Source: Bradyrhizobium sp. WSM3983 (lineage in GTDB: Bacteria > Pseudomonadota > Alphaproteobacteria > Rhizobiales > Xanthobacteraceae). Taken from it: 55,889 nucleotides of DNA. Every line of letters begins with the position of its first letter. Positions within the stretch are counted from its first letter, which is position 1. The DNA lies in the NCBI RefSeq assembly GCF_000473045.1, contig NZ_AXAY01000044.1:207-56095 (forward strand). The letters are read 5' to 3'. Positions 43,904 through 51,665 of the stretch are shown here, one piece after another. The translations under genes were made by a program, and so were the position numbers. The notes under the pieces were generated by a model. The model had not been told where the DNA came from, ran no database searches, and worked only from the letters and a program-made list of their open reading frames with translations.

Positions 43904-44344
43904 TCAGCGCGACGGAAGGCTCAGCAATTCCCGGCGACAGGCTTCGCCGAAGTCGCGCAAAGGGTCTATTTCCTTGTCCAGGGACGCGGCCAGTTCGGCA
44001 AATGTCGGGTTGGGCGCCAAGTAGGTCTCGATGATCAGGCGCCCGGTCCTCTCGGCGGCGGCGACCACGTCGTTGCTCGAAACGATCCTCATTCGCCCAA
44101 TCAGCGCATGCAACCTGACCAGTTCGGAAATCTCGGATTCGTTCCTGACCAGCGCGTCGGCGTAGAGCCGGGATGCTTCCTCGACGAAGCTTCGGTAGAG
44201 GCTTTCGCGGCTGGAGAAGGAGCGGAGGTGATGACGCTCGCGCTTCTTGCGGCGCTGGGCGGCCCATCCGCTCACGATGCTCGAGACCGCGCCGAAAGCC
44301 GAACCTCCGAACGCTGCCAGGGCGGGAACGTACATTGTGCTCAC
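43904..44344 (-). CDS. Membrane-anchored hypothetical protein
   Basis: A 146-aa protein with an N-terminal hydrophobic segment (VPALAAFGGSAFGAVSSIVSGWAA) followed by a basic stop (QRRKKRERHHLR) and a helical cytoplasmic domain (SFSSRESLYRSFVEEASRLYADALVRNESEISELVRLHALIGRMRIVSSNDVVAAAERTGRLIIETYL). I do not recognise the family. Operator-like site 2 lies 38 nt upstream of its start, placing it in the inferred regulon. The layout (one TM anchor plus helical domain) would suit a membrane sensor or scaffold; this is not established. Confidence 0.65.
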   Translation of the reverse strand: MSTMYVPALAAFGGSAFGAVSSIVSGWAAQRRKKRERHHLRSFSSRESLYRSFVEEASRLYADALVRNESEISELVRLHALIGRMRIVSSNDVVAAAERTGRLIIETYLAPNPTFAELAASLDKEIDPLRDFGEACRRELLSLPSR

Positions 44345-44381
44345 GTGATGACCCCACTCATTGCGCTGATAGATGGCTTAA

Positions 44382-44396
44382 ACTATACGGTATAGT
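44382..44396. promoter_or_regulatory. Palindromic operator-like site 2
   Basis: ACTATACGGTATAGT, a perfect 7-1-7 dyad, 38 nt upstream of the gene starting at 44344 on the minus strand. It overlaps an AT-rich probable -10 region (TATATATAG). Confidence 0.8.
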
Positions 44397-44764
44397 ATAT
44401 ATAGTAGAGGATTGAGCGTGTCAACGCAACCCTGTTCCGCACGACGATCCTTGGGATGGTTTTGCTGCTGCAGAGCAGGTCCCGGTCGGAGCCGTGTTGC
44501 CGTGGTGAACGGCACTACGCCGAAGTGACATCAGTCCAACGAGGCGTTTCTTAGGGAGGCAGTCGCTCCCCTTTTTGCAAGAACTGTCAGCCCCCGGAGA
44601 TTCCGGAGGAGCCGGCCCTGGTGAAAAGCACACTTGGCTGCGACCGATTGCGGTGATGCATGGCGGACATGTCCCGGTCCTAGCCCTCTGAACTCCGCAT
44701 CCGGAGCGCAACTACAAGCATGATCTCCCTGCTTGACAAGGGCGTCGATGTGCGCTGTATATGA
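44397..44764. other. Intergenic stretch between two operator-like sites
   Basis: 368 bp separating divergent units, bounded by sites 2 and 3. Open frames are Cys/Pro-rich and unconvincing. I see no RNA gene or repeat. Confidence 0.45.
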
Positions 44765-44779
44765 ACTATACGGTGTAGT
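44765..44779. promoter_or_regulatory. Palindromic operator-like site 3
   Basis: ACTATACGGTGTAGT, one position off the perfect palindrome, 19 nt before the ATG at 44798. Confidence 0.75.
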
Positions 44780-44797
44780 ATATTTCGGAAACTGACA

Positions 44798-45004
44798 ATG
44801 TCAACGTTCTTGCTGACGCTCGCAAAGGAAAACCCCTGGCCGGCGCTTGCGCTCGCCTCACTCAATCTCGTCGTCGCCTTGTCTCTGATGGGCATCGCAT
44901 TGGCGCTCGGCATTACCGTTTCGTTGCTAGCCTGGATCCATGCTCATTTCGATAGGCAGATCGTGCCGATCGCGTCTCGAGCCGGGCGGAGCGCCGCCCG
45001 ATGA
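44798..45004 (+). CDS. Small single-span membrane protein
   Basis: A 68-aa protein (MSTFLLTLAKENPWPALALASLNLVVALSLMGIALALGITVSLLAWIHAHFDRQIVPIASRAGRSAAR) with one or two hydrophobic helices and a basic C-terminus. No family recognised. First gene of a plus-strand group under operator-like site 3. Confidence 0.6.
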   Translation: MSTFLLTLAKENPWPALALASLNLVVALSLMGIALALGITVSLLAWIHAHFDRQIVPIASRAGRSAAR

Positions 45005-45043
45005 CCGCAACTCGTTTCACCTTGCTCGGGACAGCATCACGTC

Positions 45044-45322
45044 ATGACCAGATCTCCTGAAGTTCTGCCCCTTGTCGAAGTATTCGACGTGATGCGTCTG
45101 GATCCGCCCGCCGGACACGTTGTGTGGACCGGTCTCACGGGCACGCGATCGGCCCTCAAGCGTGACGGGTTCGAGATCGATCCGGAGCGGACGGCGTATT
45201 GCCCAAGCGAATGGCTCGACGAGCGCGGCTATCTCGACAGCGAACTCGCGCGCGCATCAGCGCGCCTGGGGCATCTGACCATGAGACGAACTGATTTTAT
45301 CCTCAGGAGCCGAGTGCCGTGA
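45044..45322 (+). CDS. Hypothetical 92-aa protein
   Basis: MTRSPEVLPLVEVFDVMRLDPPAGHVVWTGLTGTRSALKRDGFEIDPERTAYCPSEWLDERGYLDSELARASARLGHLTMRRTDFILRSRVP. Mixed, well-behaved amino-acid composition supports a real gene, but there is no recognisable family. It lies 39 nt after the small membrane protein gene and 21 nt before the next, consistent with one transcript. The ribosome-binding site is weak. Confidence 0.5.
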   Translation: MTRSPEVLPLVEVFDVMRLDPPAGHVVWTGLTGTRSALKRDGFEIDPERTAYCPSEWLDERGYLDSELARASARLGHLTMRRTDFILRSRVP

Positions 45323-45343
45323 GCAGGAAATTTGCTCTATCAA

Positions 45344-45982
45344 ATGCGCGCGAGCAGCTCGGCCGAATCCGCAATTCCCCTGCGCGGCTATTTCCTGTCG
45401 GTTGGAGGAGCGTTGCTGTTGCTGCTGCTCGCCGCCGACTGGGTGCTGCCCGCGCCCGCGCCGATCCGATCTGATGAATCGCATTCTGTGCGCCCGCAGA
45501 TCCGGATCCTCTCCGAGATGAAGCCGCCGGAAATGGTTGTCATCGATACCAACAGGGCCGCCCCGACCCCGGTGCCCCCGGACGAGATCGCCTCGAGCAG
45601 CTGGCAGTTGCCGAGCTCCGAGTTAGCAAACGCAGCACAGCAGCCGCCTCCGTCAGTCTCTGAGCAACTCGACGAGGCTGAGGGTAGCCCCGTAACATTG
45701 CCCCAAACCCACTCCCCTGCTCGCGAGAGCTTGGCGCAGCTTGAACCGGCCGTTCGCGATGAGGCTGGTCCGGGCAAAAGGCACCGCGTCGTCAAATCGG
45801 AACCGCAGCGCAGGTTTGCCCAGGACCGGAGATGGAGCCGGCAACCTGCTCGGCATCCAGCTCTCGATACTGATCTTGGGTCGTGCGATTCCCCGGGCCA
45901 TCAGCACGGCTCTTGCCGATACGCGTTTATGCAGCCCCGGCGAACGAAGCCCCCCTTCACAGAAGCGCAGGATACCCGATGA
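45344..45982 (+). CDS. Single-span membrane protein with proline-rich tail
   Basis: A protein of about 212 aa. An N-terminal helix (LRGYFLSVGGALLLLLLAADWVLPAP) is followed by PQIRILSEMKPPEMVVIDTNRAAPTPVP, a pattern (IRI.S..k.PE.vviDT..P) I associate with rhizobial membrane proteins of unknown function. The tail is Pro/Gln/Ser-rich and, near the C-terminus (SEPQRRFAQDRRWSRQPARHPALDTDLGSCDSPGHQ), looks like translation out of frame, so a frameshift is possible. It overlaps the PepSY gene start by 4 nt. An alternative TTG start lies 12 nt upstream. Confidence 0.5.
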   Translation: MRASSSAESAIPLRGYFLSVGGALLLLLLAADWVLPAPAPIRSDESHSVRPQIRILSEMKPPEMVVIDTNRAAPTPVPPDEIASSSWQLPSSELANAAQQPPPSVSEQLDEAEGSPVTLPQTHSPARESLAQLEPAVRDEAGPGKRHRVVKSEPQRRFAQDRRWSRQPARHPALDTDLGSCDSPGHQHGSCRYAFMQPRRTKPPFTEAQDTR

Positions 45983-46578
45983 CGAAGAAGCGGCTATTTG
46001 CCATCATGCTTTGCTCCGCCACGCTTGCCGCCGCCGACGTCGCTGCTGCCACGCCGCCACCTTTGGACGCCGCAAGTCTAGGTGCAGCCGATCAGCACGA
46101 TGCCGAGGATGCAGCGCTTCGCCGCATGCTCGAGCAATTTCGCGCCATACAGATATCGCTGACCGAGGCGATGGCTACCGCGGAGCGTTTACACGACGGT
46201 TCGCGGACCGCGGACATCAGCTTCGAAATATCGGGTCCGCCCGTCTATCGCGTGCGGACGGTGAAGAATGAACGAATTTGGGAAAACGTCATCGATGCGA
46301 ACACCGGGCGCGTGCTTCAGAAGGAAACGACATCGTCGCTGAAGGAGCTCGATCGAGGCGATCTGGCCAATATCATCGCCCTGAAATGGATCAAGCAACG
46401 GTTGTCTGATGCGGTGCGCGTTGCCGAGAAGGCCGCGGCCGGAAGCGCGCTTGCCGGCGGTCTGATGAAGCAGGATGGCAAACTCAATTTCGTGGTCGTC
46501 ATCGCCAACGGCGACCGCTTGAAAGAGGTCATGCTCGAGCCGCCCAAACTCGCCACTGAGGGGGCGATCCATCAGTAG
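45979..46578 (+). CDS. Secreted PepSY-domain protein
   Basis: A 199-aa protein with a signal peptide (MTKKRLFAIMLCSATLAAADVAAATPP) and a PepSY-like unit: ISLTEAMATAERLHDGSRTADISFEISGPPVYRVRTVKNERIWENVIDANTGRVLQKE, matching the PepSY layout (A...A......g.......... .p.Y.V.........v.vDa.TG.vl). A second weaker unit follows (LKWIKQRLSDAVRVAEKAAAGSALAGGLMKQDGKLNFVVVIANGDRLKEVML). PepSY domains often sit in periplasmic inhibitors or sensors. AGGA lies just before the ATG. Last gene of the unit that begins at site 3. Confidence 0.72.
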   Translation: MTKKRLFAIMLCSATLAAADVAAATPPPLDAASLGAADQHDAEDAALRRMLEQFRAIQISLTEAMATAERLHDGSRTADISFEISGPPVYRVRTVKNERIWENVIDANTGRVLQKETTSSLKELDRGDLANIIALKWIKQRLSDAVRVAEKAAAGSALAGGLMKQDGKLNFVVVIANGDRLKEVMLEPPKLATEGAIHQ

Positions 46579-46648
46579 CGGCCTCATGGTCGGGGGCTCA
46601 GGCACGATCTTGTGAATTGCCTGATGCGGCGGACTTCACTAGATAAAA

Positions 46649-46663
46649 AATACACCGTATAGT
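46649..46663. promoter_or_regulatory. Palindromic operator-like site 4
   Basis: AATACACCGTATAGT, two positions off the consensus ACTATACCGTATAGT, with the right half perfect. It lies 17 nt before the ATG at 46681. Confidence 0.7.
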
Positions 46664-46680
46664 TTCTTTAAGGCTGAACG

Positions 46681-47022
46681 ATGCTGACCCGTCGACGTAA
46701 ACTTAGACCCGAGCCACGCATCGCTTGCATCACCTTCCTGCTGGCGGCTGTGCTCGCGGGCGCGAGCTTGCTTCCGGGCACGAGCCACGGCCATGCGCTG
46801 CACGGCCTCACCACTCGCCACACGCATCATGGCAATCTTGGTTGCAGCTCAGTCGTTCGGCAGCCGCAGCACCACAGCAGAGCAGCGGAGGCCGCAGCCG
46901 GCAAAAAGCAGCCCCGGAGCGCGGTCCCGCATGCAGTGACCCGCACCAGTCTGGCCGACGGGCACCGCCCGCTCTCGCTCGGCTCGTCGGGCCATCCACT
47001 CTCTACGCGCCGATCAGCCTAG
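46681..47022 (+). CDS. Possible small His-rich secreted protein, first frame of the patatin operon
   Basis: A 113-aa frame with a hydrophobic segment (IACITFLLAAVLAGASLLPG) after an Arg-rich start, then a His-rich stretch (SHGHALHGLTTRHTHHGNLG) and a low-complexity tail. It begins 17 nt after site 4, has AAGG at suitable spacing, and precedes the patatin gene by 46 nt. The second half is not strongly protein-like, so only the first part may be meaningful. Confidence 0.4.
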   Translation: MLTRRRKLRPEPRIACITFLLAAVLAGASLLPGTSHGHALHGLTTRHTHHGNLGCSSVVRQPQHHSRAAEAAAGKKQPRSAVPHAVTRTSLADGHRPLSLGSSGHPLSTRRSA

Positions 47023-47068
47023 AACATCCGCCTCAGGTCACCACAAAAAACCAACAGCAGGCCAACTC

Positions 47069-48241
47069 ATGAACTTCCAGCCCAGAGCAAACCTCACTAC
47101 CGCGCAACGCCGGCTACCATTTGATTGCATCGCCTTGCTCCTGCAGGGCGGCGGCGCTCTGGGCGCTTACCAGGCCGGCGTCTACCAGGCTCTCTCCGAG
47201 GCCGACATTCATCCGGATTGGGTCGCCGGCATCTCGATCGGCGCGATCAACGCGGCCATCATCGCAGGCAATCCGCCCGAGGCGCGCGTCGACCGGCTGC
47301 GTGATTTTTGGAACGAGGTGACCTCGCACGGGCCCTGGCATTGGCCCGGCGCCTCCCTGTTGGATTCGTTTCAAGGCGATGAGACTCGCAATCTGCTCAA
47401 CCAGATCAGCGCGAGCTTTGCGCTGGCCTGCGGCGCAACCGGATTTTTTTCGGCACGCCCGACGCTGCCCTGGCTGCAAGCCGGCGGGAAGATCGAGGCC
47501 ACCAGCTTCTACGACACCCGCGCGCTGAAGAGCACCCTGGAGCGTCTGGTCGATTTCGATCGCCTTAACGCCGGCATGACGCGCTTCAGCGCGGGTGCGG
47601 TCAACGTCAGAACCGGCAATTTCGTCTATTTTGACAATACTACGCACAGGATCCAGCCGGAGCATGTCATGGCGAGCGGCGCGCTGCCGCCGGGCTTTGC
47701 CGCCGTGGAGATCGACGGCGAGCACTACTGGGACGGTGGCCTGGTGTCCAATACGCCGCTCCAGTGGGTGCTCGAGGGGAGCGCTCCCAAGGACATGCTT
47801 GCGTTTCAGGTCGATCTCTGGAACGCGCGCGGTCAGCTTCCGCGCAACATTGCCGAGGTCGCTACGCGCCACAAGGAGATTCAATTCTCGAGCCGCACGC
47901 GGGCAAATACCGATCAGTTCAAGCACGTGCAGCGTCTGCGCCACGCGCTTGCCGCTTTGCTCAACCGCCTCCCTGAGGACCTCAGCCAGCACGAGGATGT
48001 AAAGCTGCTCAGCACGGCTGCTTCTCACAGCGTCTATAACATCGTTCAGTTGATCTATCGCGCGCGCAGCCACGAAGGTCCCTCCAAGGACTACGAATTT
48101 TCGCGTCCTTCGATGCAAGACCATTGGCGCGCCGGCTATCACGATGCGCTACGCACGCTGCGCCATCCCGAGGTGCTCGCTCGCCCCACCACGCCGGACG
48201 GCGTCTTCACGTTCGATCTTGAACAGGATGGCCGCGAGTGA
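47069..48241 (+). CDS. Patatin-like phospholipase with DUF3734-type tail
   Basis: A 390-aa serine hydrolase. The patatin fold shows the oxyanion loop LLLQGGGALGAYQAGVYQAL, the nucleophile motif GISIG (Ser56), and the catalytic Asp in YWDGGLVSN. The C-terminal region (LWNARGQLPRNIAEVATRHKEIQFSSRTRANTDQF ... RSHEGPSKDYEFSRPSMQDHWRAGYHDALRTL) fits the DUF3734 tail. No signal peptide; likely cytoplasmic, acting on membrane lipid or on PHB-granule surface. It is followed by acetoacetate decarboxylase and 3-hydroxybutyrate dehydrogenase genes; a patatin-bdhA pairing is also known from Legionella (bdhA-patD), which supports a link to PHB or ketone-body metabolism. Confidence 0.88.
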   Translation: MNFQPRANLTTAQRRLPFDCIALLLQGGGALGAYQAGVYQALSEADIHPDWVAGISIGAINAAIIAGNPPEARVDRLRDFWNEVTSHGPWHWPGASLLDSFQGDETRNLLNQISASFALACGATGFFSARPTLPWLQAGGKIEATSFYDTRALKSTLERLVDFDRLNAGMTRFSAGAVNVRTGNFVYFDNTTHRIQPEHVMASGALPPGFAAVEIDGEHYWDGGLVSNTPLQWVLEGSAPKDMLAFQVDLWNARGQLPRNIAEVATRHKEIQFSSRTRANTDQFKHVQRLRHALAALLNRLPEDLSQHEDVKLLSTAASHSVYNIVQLIYRARSHEGPSKDYEFSRPSMQDHWRAGYHDALRTLRHPEVLARPTTPDGVFTFDLEQDGRE

Positions 48242-48277
48242 CCAGGCACATGATTGTGGACCGCATGGAGAAGGCGA

Positions 48278-49069
48278 ATGCGTGAGAGTGAGGTCGTCAA
48301 GCAGGCGTTTGCAATGCCGCTTACCAGCCCGGCCTATCCGCCGGGACCGTATCGGTTCGTGAACCGCGAATACCTGATCATCACGTATCGCACCGATCCG
48401 GCAAGGCTGCGCGCCGTGGTGCCTGAACCGCTGGAGATCGACGAGCGCGAGGCATTCGTGAAGTATGAATTCATTCGCATGCCGGACTCCAGTGGCTTTG
48501 GCGACTACACCGAGAGCGGCCAGGTCATCCCGGTGACCTTCCACGGGCGCAAGGGCGGCTACAATCACTGCATGTTCCTCAACGACGACGGGCCCATTGC
48601 GGGGGGACGCGAGCTTTGGGGCTTCCCGAAAAAGTTCGGTCAGCCGGCATTGCGGACCGAGATCGACACGCTCATCGGCACCCTCGACTACGGCCCGCTG
48701 CGGGTTGCAACGGGCACGATGGGCTACAAGCATCGCGAGGCCGACCTCGGAGAGGTCGAGGCCGCTCTCAAGGAACCGAACTTCCTGCTCAAGATCATTC
48801 CGCACGTCGATGGCAGTCCGCGGATCTGCGAGCTGGTCGAATACCGCCTCGAGGACATCGTGCTGAAGGGCGCCTGGAGCGGGCCCGCGGCACTGTCCTT
48901 GACGCCCCACGCCTTGGCGCCCGTCGCCGAGCTGCCGGTTCTGGAGATCGTCTCCGCGATCCATATCCGGACAGACCTGACGCTCGGTCTCGGCCGGGTG
49001 GTCCACGACTATCTGCAACAGCCGCTCCGGCGTTCGCTCAGGGCCACCGAGAGAATCCTGGTGACGTGA
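48278..49069 (+). CDS. adc: Acetoacetate decarboxylase
   Basis: Converts acetoacetate to acetone and CO2 through a Schiff-base intermediate. The 263-aa protein has the catalytic Lys pair in GRELWGFPKKFG (Lys118/Lys119), the GQVIPVTFHGRKGGYNHCMFLNDDGP active-site strand, and length usual for the family. The ATG at 48278 is preceded by GGAGAAGG; a TTG 24 nt upstream is less likely. Second gene of the patatin-adc-bdh unit. In C. acetobutylicum the analogous Lys is essential; here the motif is intact, so activity is expected. Confidence 0.9.
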   Translation: MRESEVVKQAFAMPLTSPAYPPGPYRFVNREYLIITYRTDPARLRAVVPEPLEIDEREAFVKYEFIRMPDSSGFGDYTESGQVIPVTFHGRKGGYNHCMFLNDDGPIAGGRELWGFPKKFGQPALRTEIDTLIGTLDYGPLRVATGTMGYKHREADLGEVEAALKEPNFLLKIIPHVDGSPRICELVEYRLEDIVLKGAWSGPAALSLTPHALAPVAELPVLEIVSAIHIRTDLTLGLGRVVHDYLQQPLRRSLRATERILVT

Positions 49070-49103
49070 TCGATCTCGTGCGTCAGAAACCAAACAGGTG
49101 AAT

Positions 49104-49895
49104 ATGATGGGTATTTTGAACGGTAAGACGGCCGTCGTGACCGGCTCGACCAGCGGCATAGGCTTGGCGTGTGCGCGTGCGTTTGCAGGCGCAGGCGCCA
49201 ACATCGTGCTCAACGGAATGGGTGCGCCGGCGGAAGTCGAAAGCGAGCGCGCTGCGATCGAGAGCAATTTCGGGGTGAAGGCCGTCTACTCGCCCGCCGA
49301 TATGGCCAAGCCCAAGGAAATTTCCGAGCTCATCGCGCTCGGGGAGAAGACCTTCGGCAGCGTCGACGTCCTCGTCAACAACGCCGGCATCCAGCACGTG
49401 TCGCCAATCGAGGAATTCCCGGTCGAGAAATGGGATGCGATCATCGCGATCAACCTCTCCTCCGCCTTCCATGCCATTCGTGCGGCCGCGCCCGGCATGA
49501 AGCGACGCGGCTGGGGACGCATCATCACGACGGCCTCGGCGCATTCGCTGGTCGCCTCCCCGTTCAAGTCGGCCTATGTCGCGGCCAAGCACGGCATCGC
49601 CGGTCTCACCAAAACCGTGGCGCTGGAATTCGCCAGATCGAAGATCACCTGCAACTGCATCAGCCCGGGCTACGTCTGGACGCCGCTGGTGGAGAAGCAG
49701 ATCCCGAATACGATGGCAGCGCGACACATGAGGCGGGATGAGGTCATCAGCGAGGTCCTGCTCGCGGCCCAGCCCACCAAGGAGTTCGTCACCTCGGAGC
49801 AGGCGGCCGCGCTCGCACTGTTCCTGTGCAGCAACGACGCCGCACAGATCACCGGTGCCAATCTCCCGATCGACGGAGGCTGGACGGCAACCTAG
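49104..49895 (+). CDS. bdhA: 3-hydroxybutyrate dehydrogenase
   Basis: Short-chain dehydrogenase that interconverts D-3-hydroxybutyrate and acetoacetate with NAD+. The protein of about 263 aa shows TGSTSGIGLACARAFAGAGANIV (cofactor binding), NNAGIQHVSPIEEFPVEKWD, the catalytic SAHSLVASPFKSAYVAAKHG (Ser, Tyr, Lys), and the family-specific LEFARSKITCNCISPGYVWTPLVEKQIP and GANLPIDGGWTAT, which match bacterial BdhA closely. GTG at 49098, ATG at 49104 and ATG at 49107 are all in frame. Product acetoacetate is the substrate of the upstream enzyme. Confidence 0.9.
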   Translation: MMGILNGKTAVVTGSTSGIGLACARAFAGAGANIVLNGMGAPAEVESERAAIESNFGVKAVYSPADMAKPKEISELIALGEKTFGSVDVLVNNAGIQHVSPIEEFPVEKWDAIIAINLSSAFHAIRAAAPGMKRRGWGRIITTASAHSLVASPFKSAYVAAKHGIAGLTKTVALEFARSKITCNCISPGYVWTPLVEKQIPNTMAARHMRRDEVISEVLLAAQPTKEFVTSEQAAALALFLCSNDAAQITGANLPIDGGWTAT

Positions 49896-49970
49896 GCCGC
49901 GGTCGATCTCAGGTCTTTCCCAGGCCGGAAGGCGGAATCACGGCAGGGGCTCACACGCGGATTGCATACC

Positions 49971-50231
49971 ATGTCATTTATCGAAACTTCTTCCGACAAA
50001 ACCAGGAGCACCGGCTTTGGCGAGCACGGCCACGCACCGCGCGATGCTACGGCAAAGCCGCTCGATCTCGGCGGAGATGAAAACCTGGCCGACGCTCTGC
50101 GCCGGTGCGAGGACACGTTCAACGAGGATGTGTTGCCGCTTGACGCCCGGCTGCAGGAGCCGCGCGAGTTCTACTCCGCGCTCGACATGGGTTGCCCGCC
50201 GCGCAGCCGGAAGCAGGCGAAGTCGAAGTAA
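49971..50231 (+). CDS. Small hypothetical protein after bdhA
   Basis: An 86-aa protein (MSFIETSSDKTRSTGFGEHGHAPRDATAKPLDLGGDENLADALRRCEDTFNEDVLPLDARLQEPREFYSALDMGCPPRSRKQAKSK), hydrophilic, with a helix in the middle and a basic tail. No family recognised. Located 75 nt after bdhA on the same strand, so possibly the last gene of that unit. Confidence 0.45.
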   Translation: MSFIETSSDKTRSTGFGEHGHAPRDATAKPLDLGGDENLADALRRCEDTFNEDVLPLDARLQEPREFYSALDMGCPPRSRKQAKSK

Positions 50232-50315
50232 CCCGCTCTTCGCGCGACGTCAACGCTCCATGCACATACCGCTGCTTGAGCGCCGGCCGCCGCGGTCTGG
50301 CTCCTTCCCTACGGC

Positions 50316-50531
50316 CTAGGCTCCCCTTTTGTCCTGGCTGCCGAGCACGCAGCGCCATGCCGCGAGGCGTTCGGCCGGATGTTGTTTCATCCATTCGGCG
50401 AGCTGGGGTGCTCCCATCAGGCAGGACTGCATCGAGATATCGGCGAAGTCGGAGGTGGTGACGATCTGCTCGTGGCAGTTTGCCGGAGAGGCCAGATTGC
50501 ACAGCACGGCAATGATTTTGATCGTGACCAC
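50316..50531 (-). CDS. Small Cys-containing hypothetical protein
   Basis: A 71-aa protein starting at GTG: hydrophobic start (TIKIIAVLCNLASPANC), then HEQIVTTSDFADISMQSCLMGAPQLAEWMKQHPAERLAAWRCVLGSQDKRGA. The pattern (short N-terminal strand, C....... ....mqsClmGapqLAeWmkqHP...la.WrCvlG...) is one I have seen in short rhizobial proteins of unknown function. The three spaced Cys may form a disulphide if it is exported. It is convergent with the preceding small gene. Confidence 0.55.
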   Translation of the reverse strand: MVTIKIIAVLCNLASPANCHEQIVTTSDFADISMQSCLMGAPQLAEWMKQHPAERLAAWRCVLGSQDKRGA

Positions 50532-50632
50532 AGGCCCTTTGTTTGCGATTCAAGCCTCAGCTTCAAATTCGTTAGCAGTGACATCGGGAATAAACAGCTC
50601 GTGACCTCCGGGCGCGGCATGTCCGTTCAGCC

Positions 50633-51423
50633 TCACTCGGATGAGAGGATGAACCGGCGATCCCGACTCTGCACCGGACGTGCGTTCATCGGGTACAGTT
50701 TGGCGAAGCGCGCGATGTCGCGTTCGTCGACTTCGACCGGGCGCGCGAGCACGATCCAGTCCACTGTCTCACTGCACGGCGGCGTCGTTAGCGATCCCTT
50801 GTAATGATAAAACGCACGCCGGGCCGGCATTAGGCGTAGGGGATCAATCGCAGGATCAATTGCGATTGGGGAACCTTTTTCCGGCGGCATCGTCGCGACG
50901 ATTTTCGTGAAAGTATCGTTTGCCTTACCAGCAACCAGGAGCACCCCGATCACGGCGAGCCCGTCGCTACCGGCATGAACGAAATGTGCTTCCATGGCAA
51001 ACCGCTTGCCGTCGACAAGATGCTCGCTTGGATGATGAAAGTGGAGCTGCTTCAGCACGTATTCGTCGTCGCCCAGGTGAAGCGTGTCGCCTGCGGTGTA
51101 GTTGAGCTGAATGGTGTGGCCGTTGTTGACGATCGCGACGGGCGCTTGCTCCAGCTGATCTTCAATGATTCTTTTCGGCTTATGACCGGAGCGGTAATAT
51201 CAATGGGAGACTGCTGGTCGCCAGCCGAGCACACCGCAGATGCCGGGTCGAGGCCGCCCCATTTCTCAGGGCCTGCTGCTTCTTCGTAGCTCCAACTACT
51301 TTCCGCCGCGAACCCGGTGGTGGCACACAGCGGACACAGCGCCAGGCCGGTCAACAGCCTGAGTGCCTGACGACGCGGCATGGCCGCACTCACATCGCGC
51401 TCGTGATCCTCGCTCGTCTGCAT
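50633..51423 (-). pseudogene. Alpha-class carbonic anhydrase with a frameshift
   Basis: The N-terminal frame (MQTSEDHERDVSAAMPRRQALRLLTGLALCPLCATTGFA, a Tat/Sec-like signal with twin Arg, then SSWSYEEAAGPEKWGGLDPASAVCSAGDQQSPIDITAPV ... LKISW) and the C-terminal frame (IVNNGHTIQL ... LKQLHFHHPSEHLVDGKRFAMEAHFVHAGSDG ... YHYKGSLTTPPCSETVDWIVLARPVEV) together make one alpha carbonic anhydrase. All three zinc His (HFHHP and EAHFVH) are present in the second frame. The frame changes between 51138 and 51150, consistent with one missing base near GCGCCC. It is a recent pseudogene, unless a sequencing error. Confidence 0.87.
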
Positions 51424-51665
51424 CCTGACTGCTCCTGCGGTCATCAATTGCTGTCGATTGCGCGCATCAGCGCTTGCGGGACTGTAGCGGAGCTGCCTGC
51501 GAAGCAAATTCTACCGCCGACGCGCCGCACTAAGCCAACGCTTAGTACACTCTTCGCTGCAGCTATTGCTTCGTACGCTCGCTCAATGGATTCTCGTGGT
51601 GAATGATTTGAGGGTGCGTGGATGTTTGCTCAGGCGGACGCATGTTTCAGCAGGTTTGCCAGTTC

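Noticed and set aside
44421..44711. 96-aa minus-strand frame
   Set aside because: Cys/Pro-rich, no ribosome-binding site, no family pattern; it lies in a region bounded by two regulatory sites.
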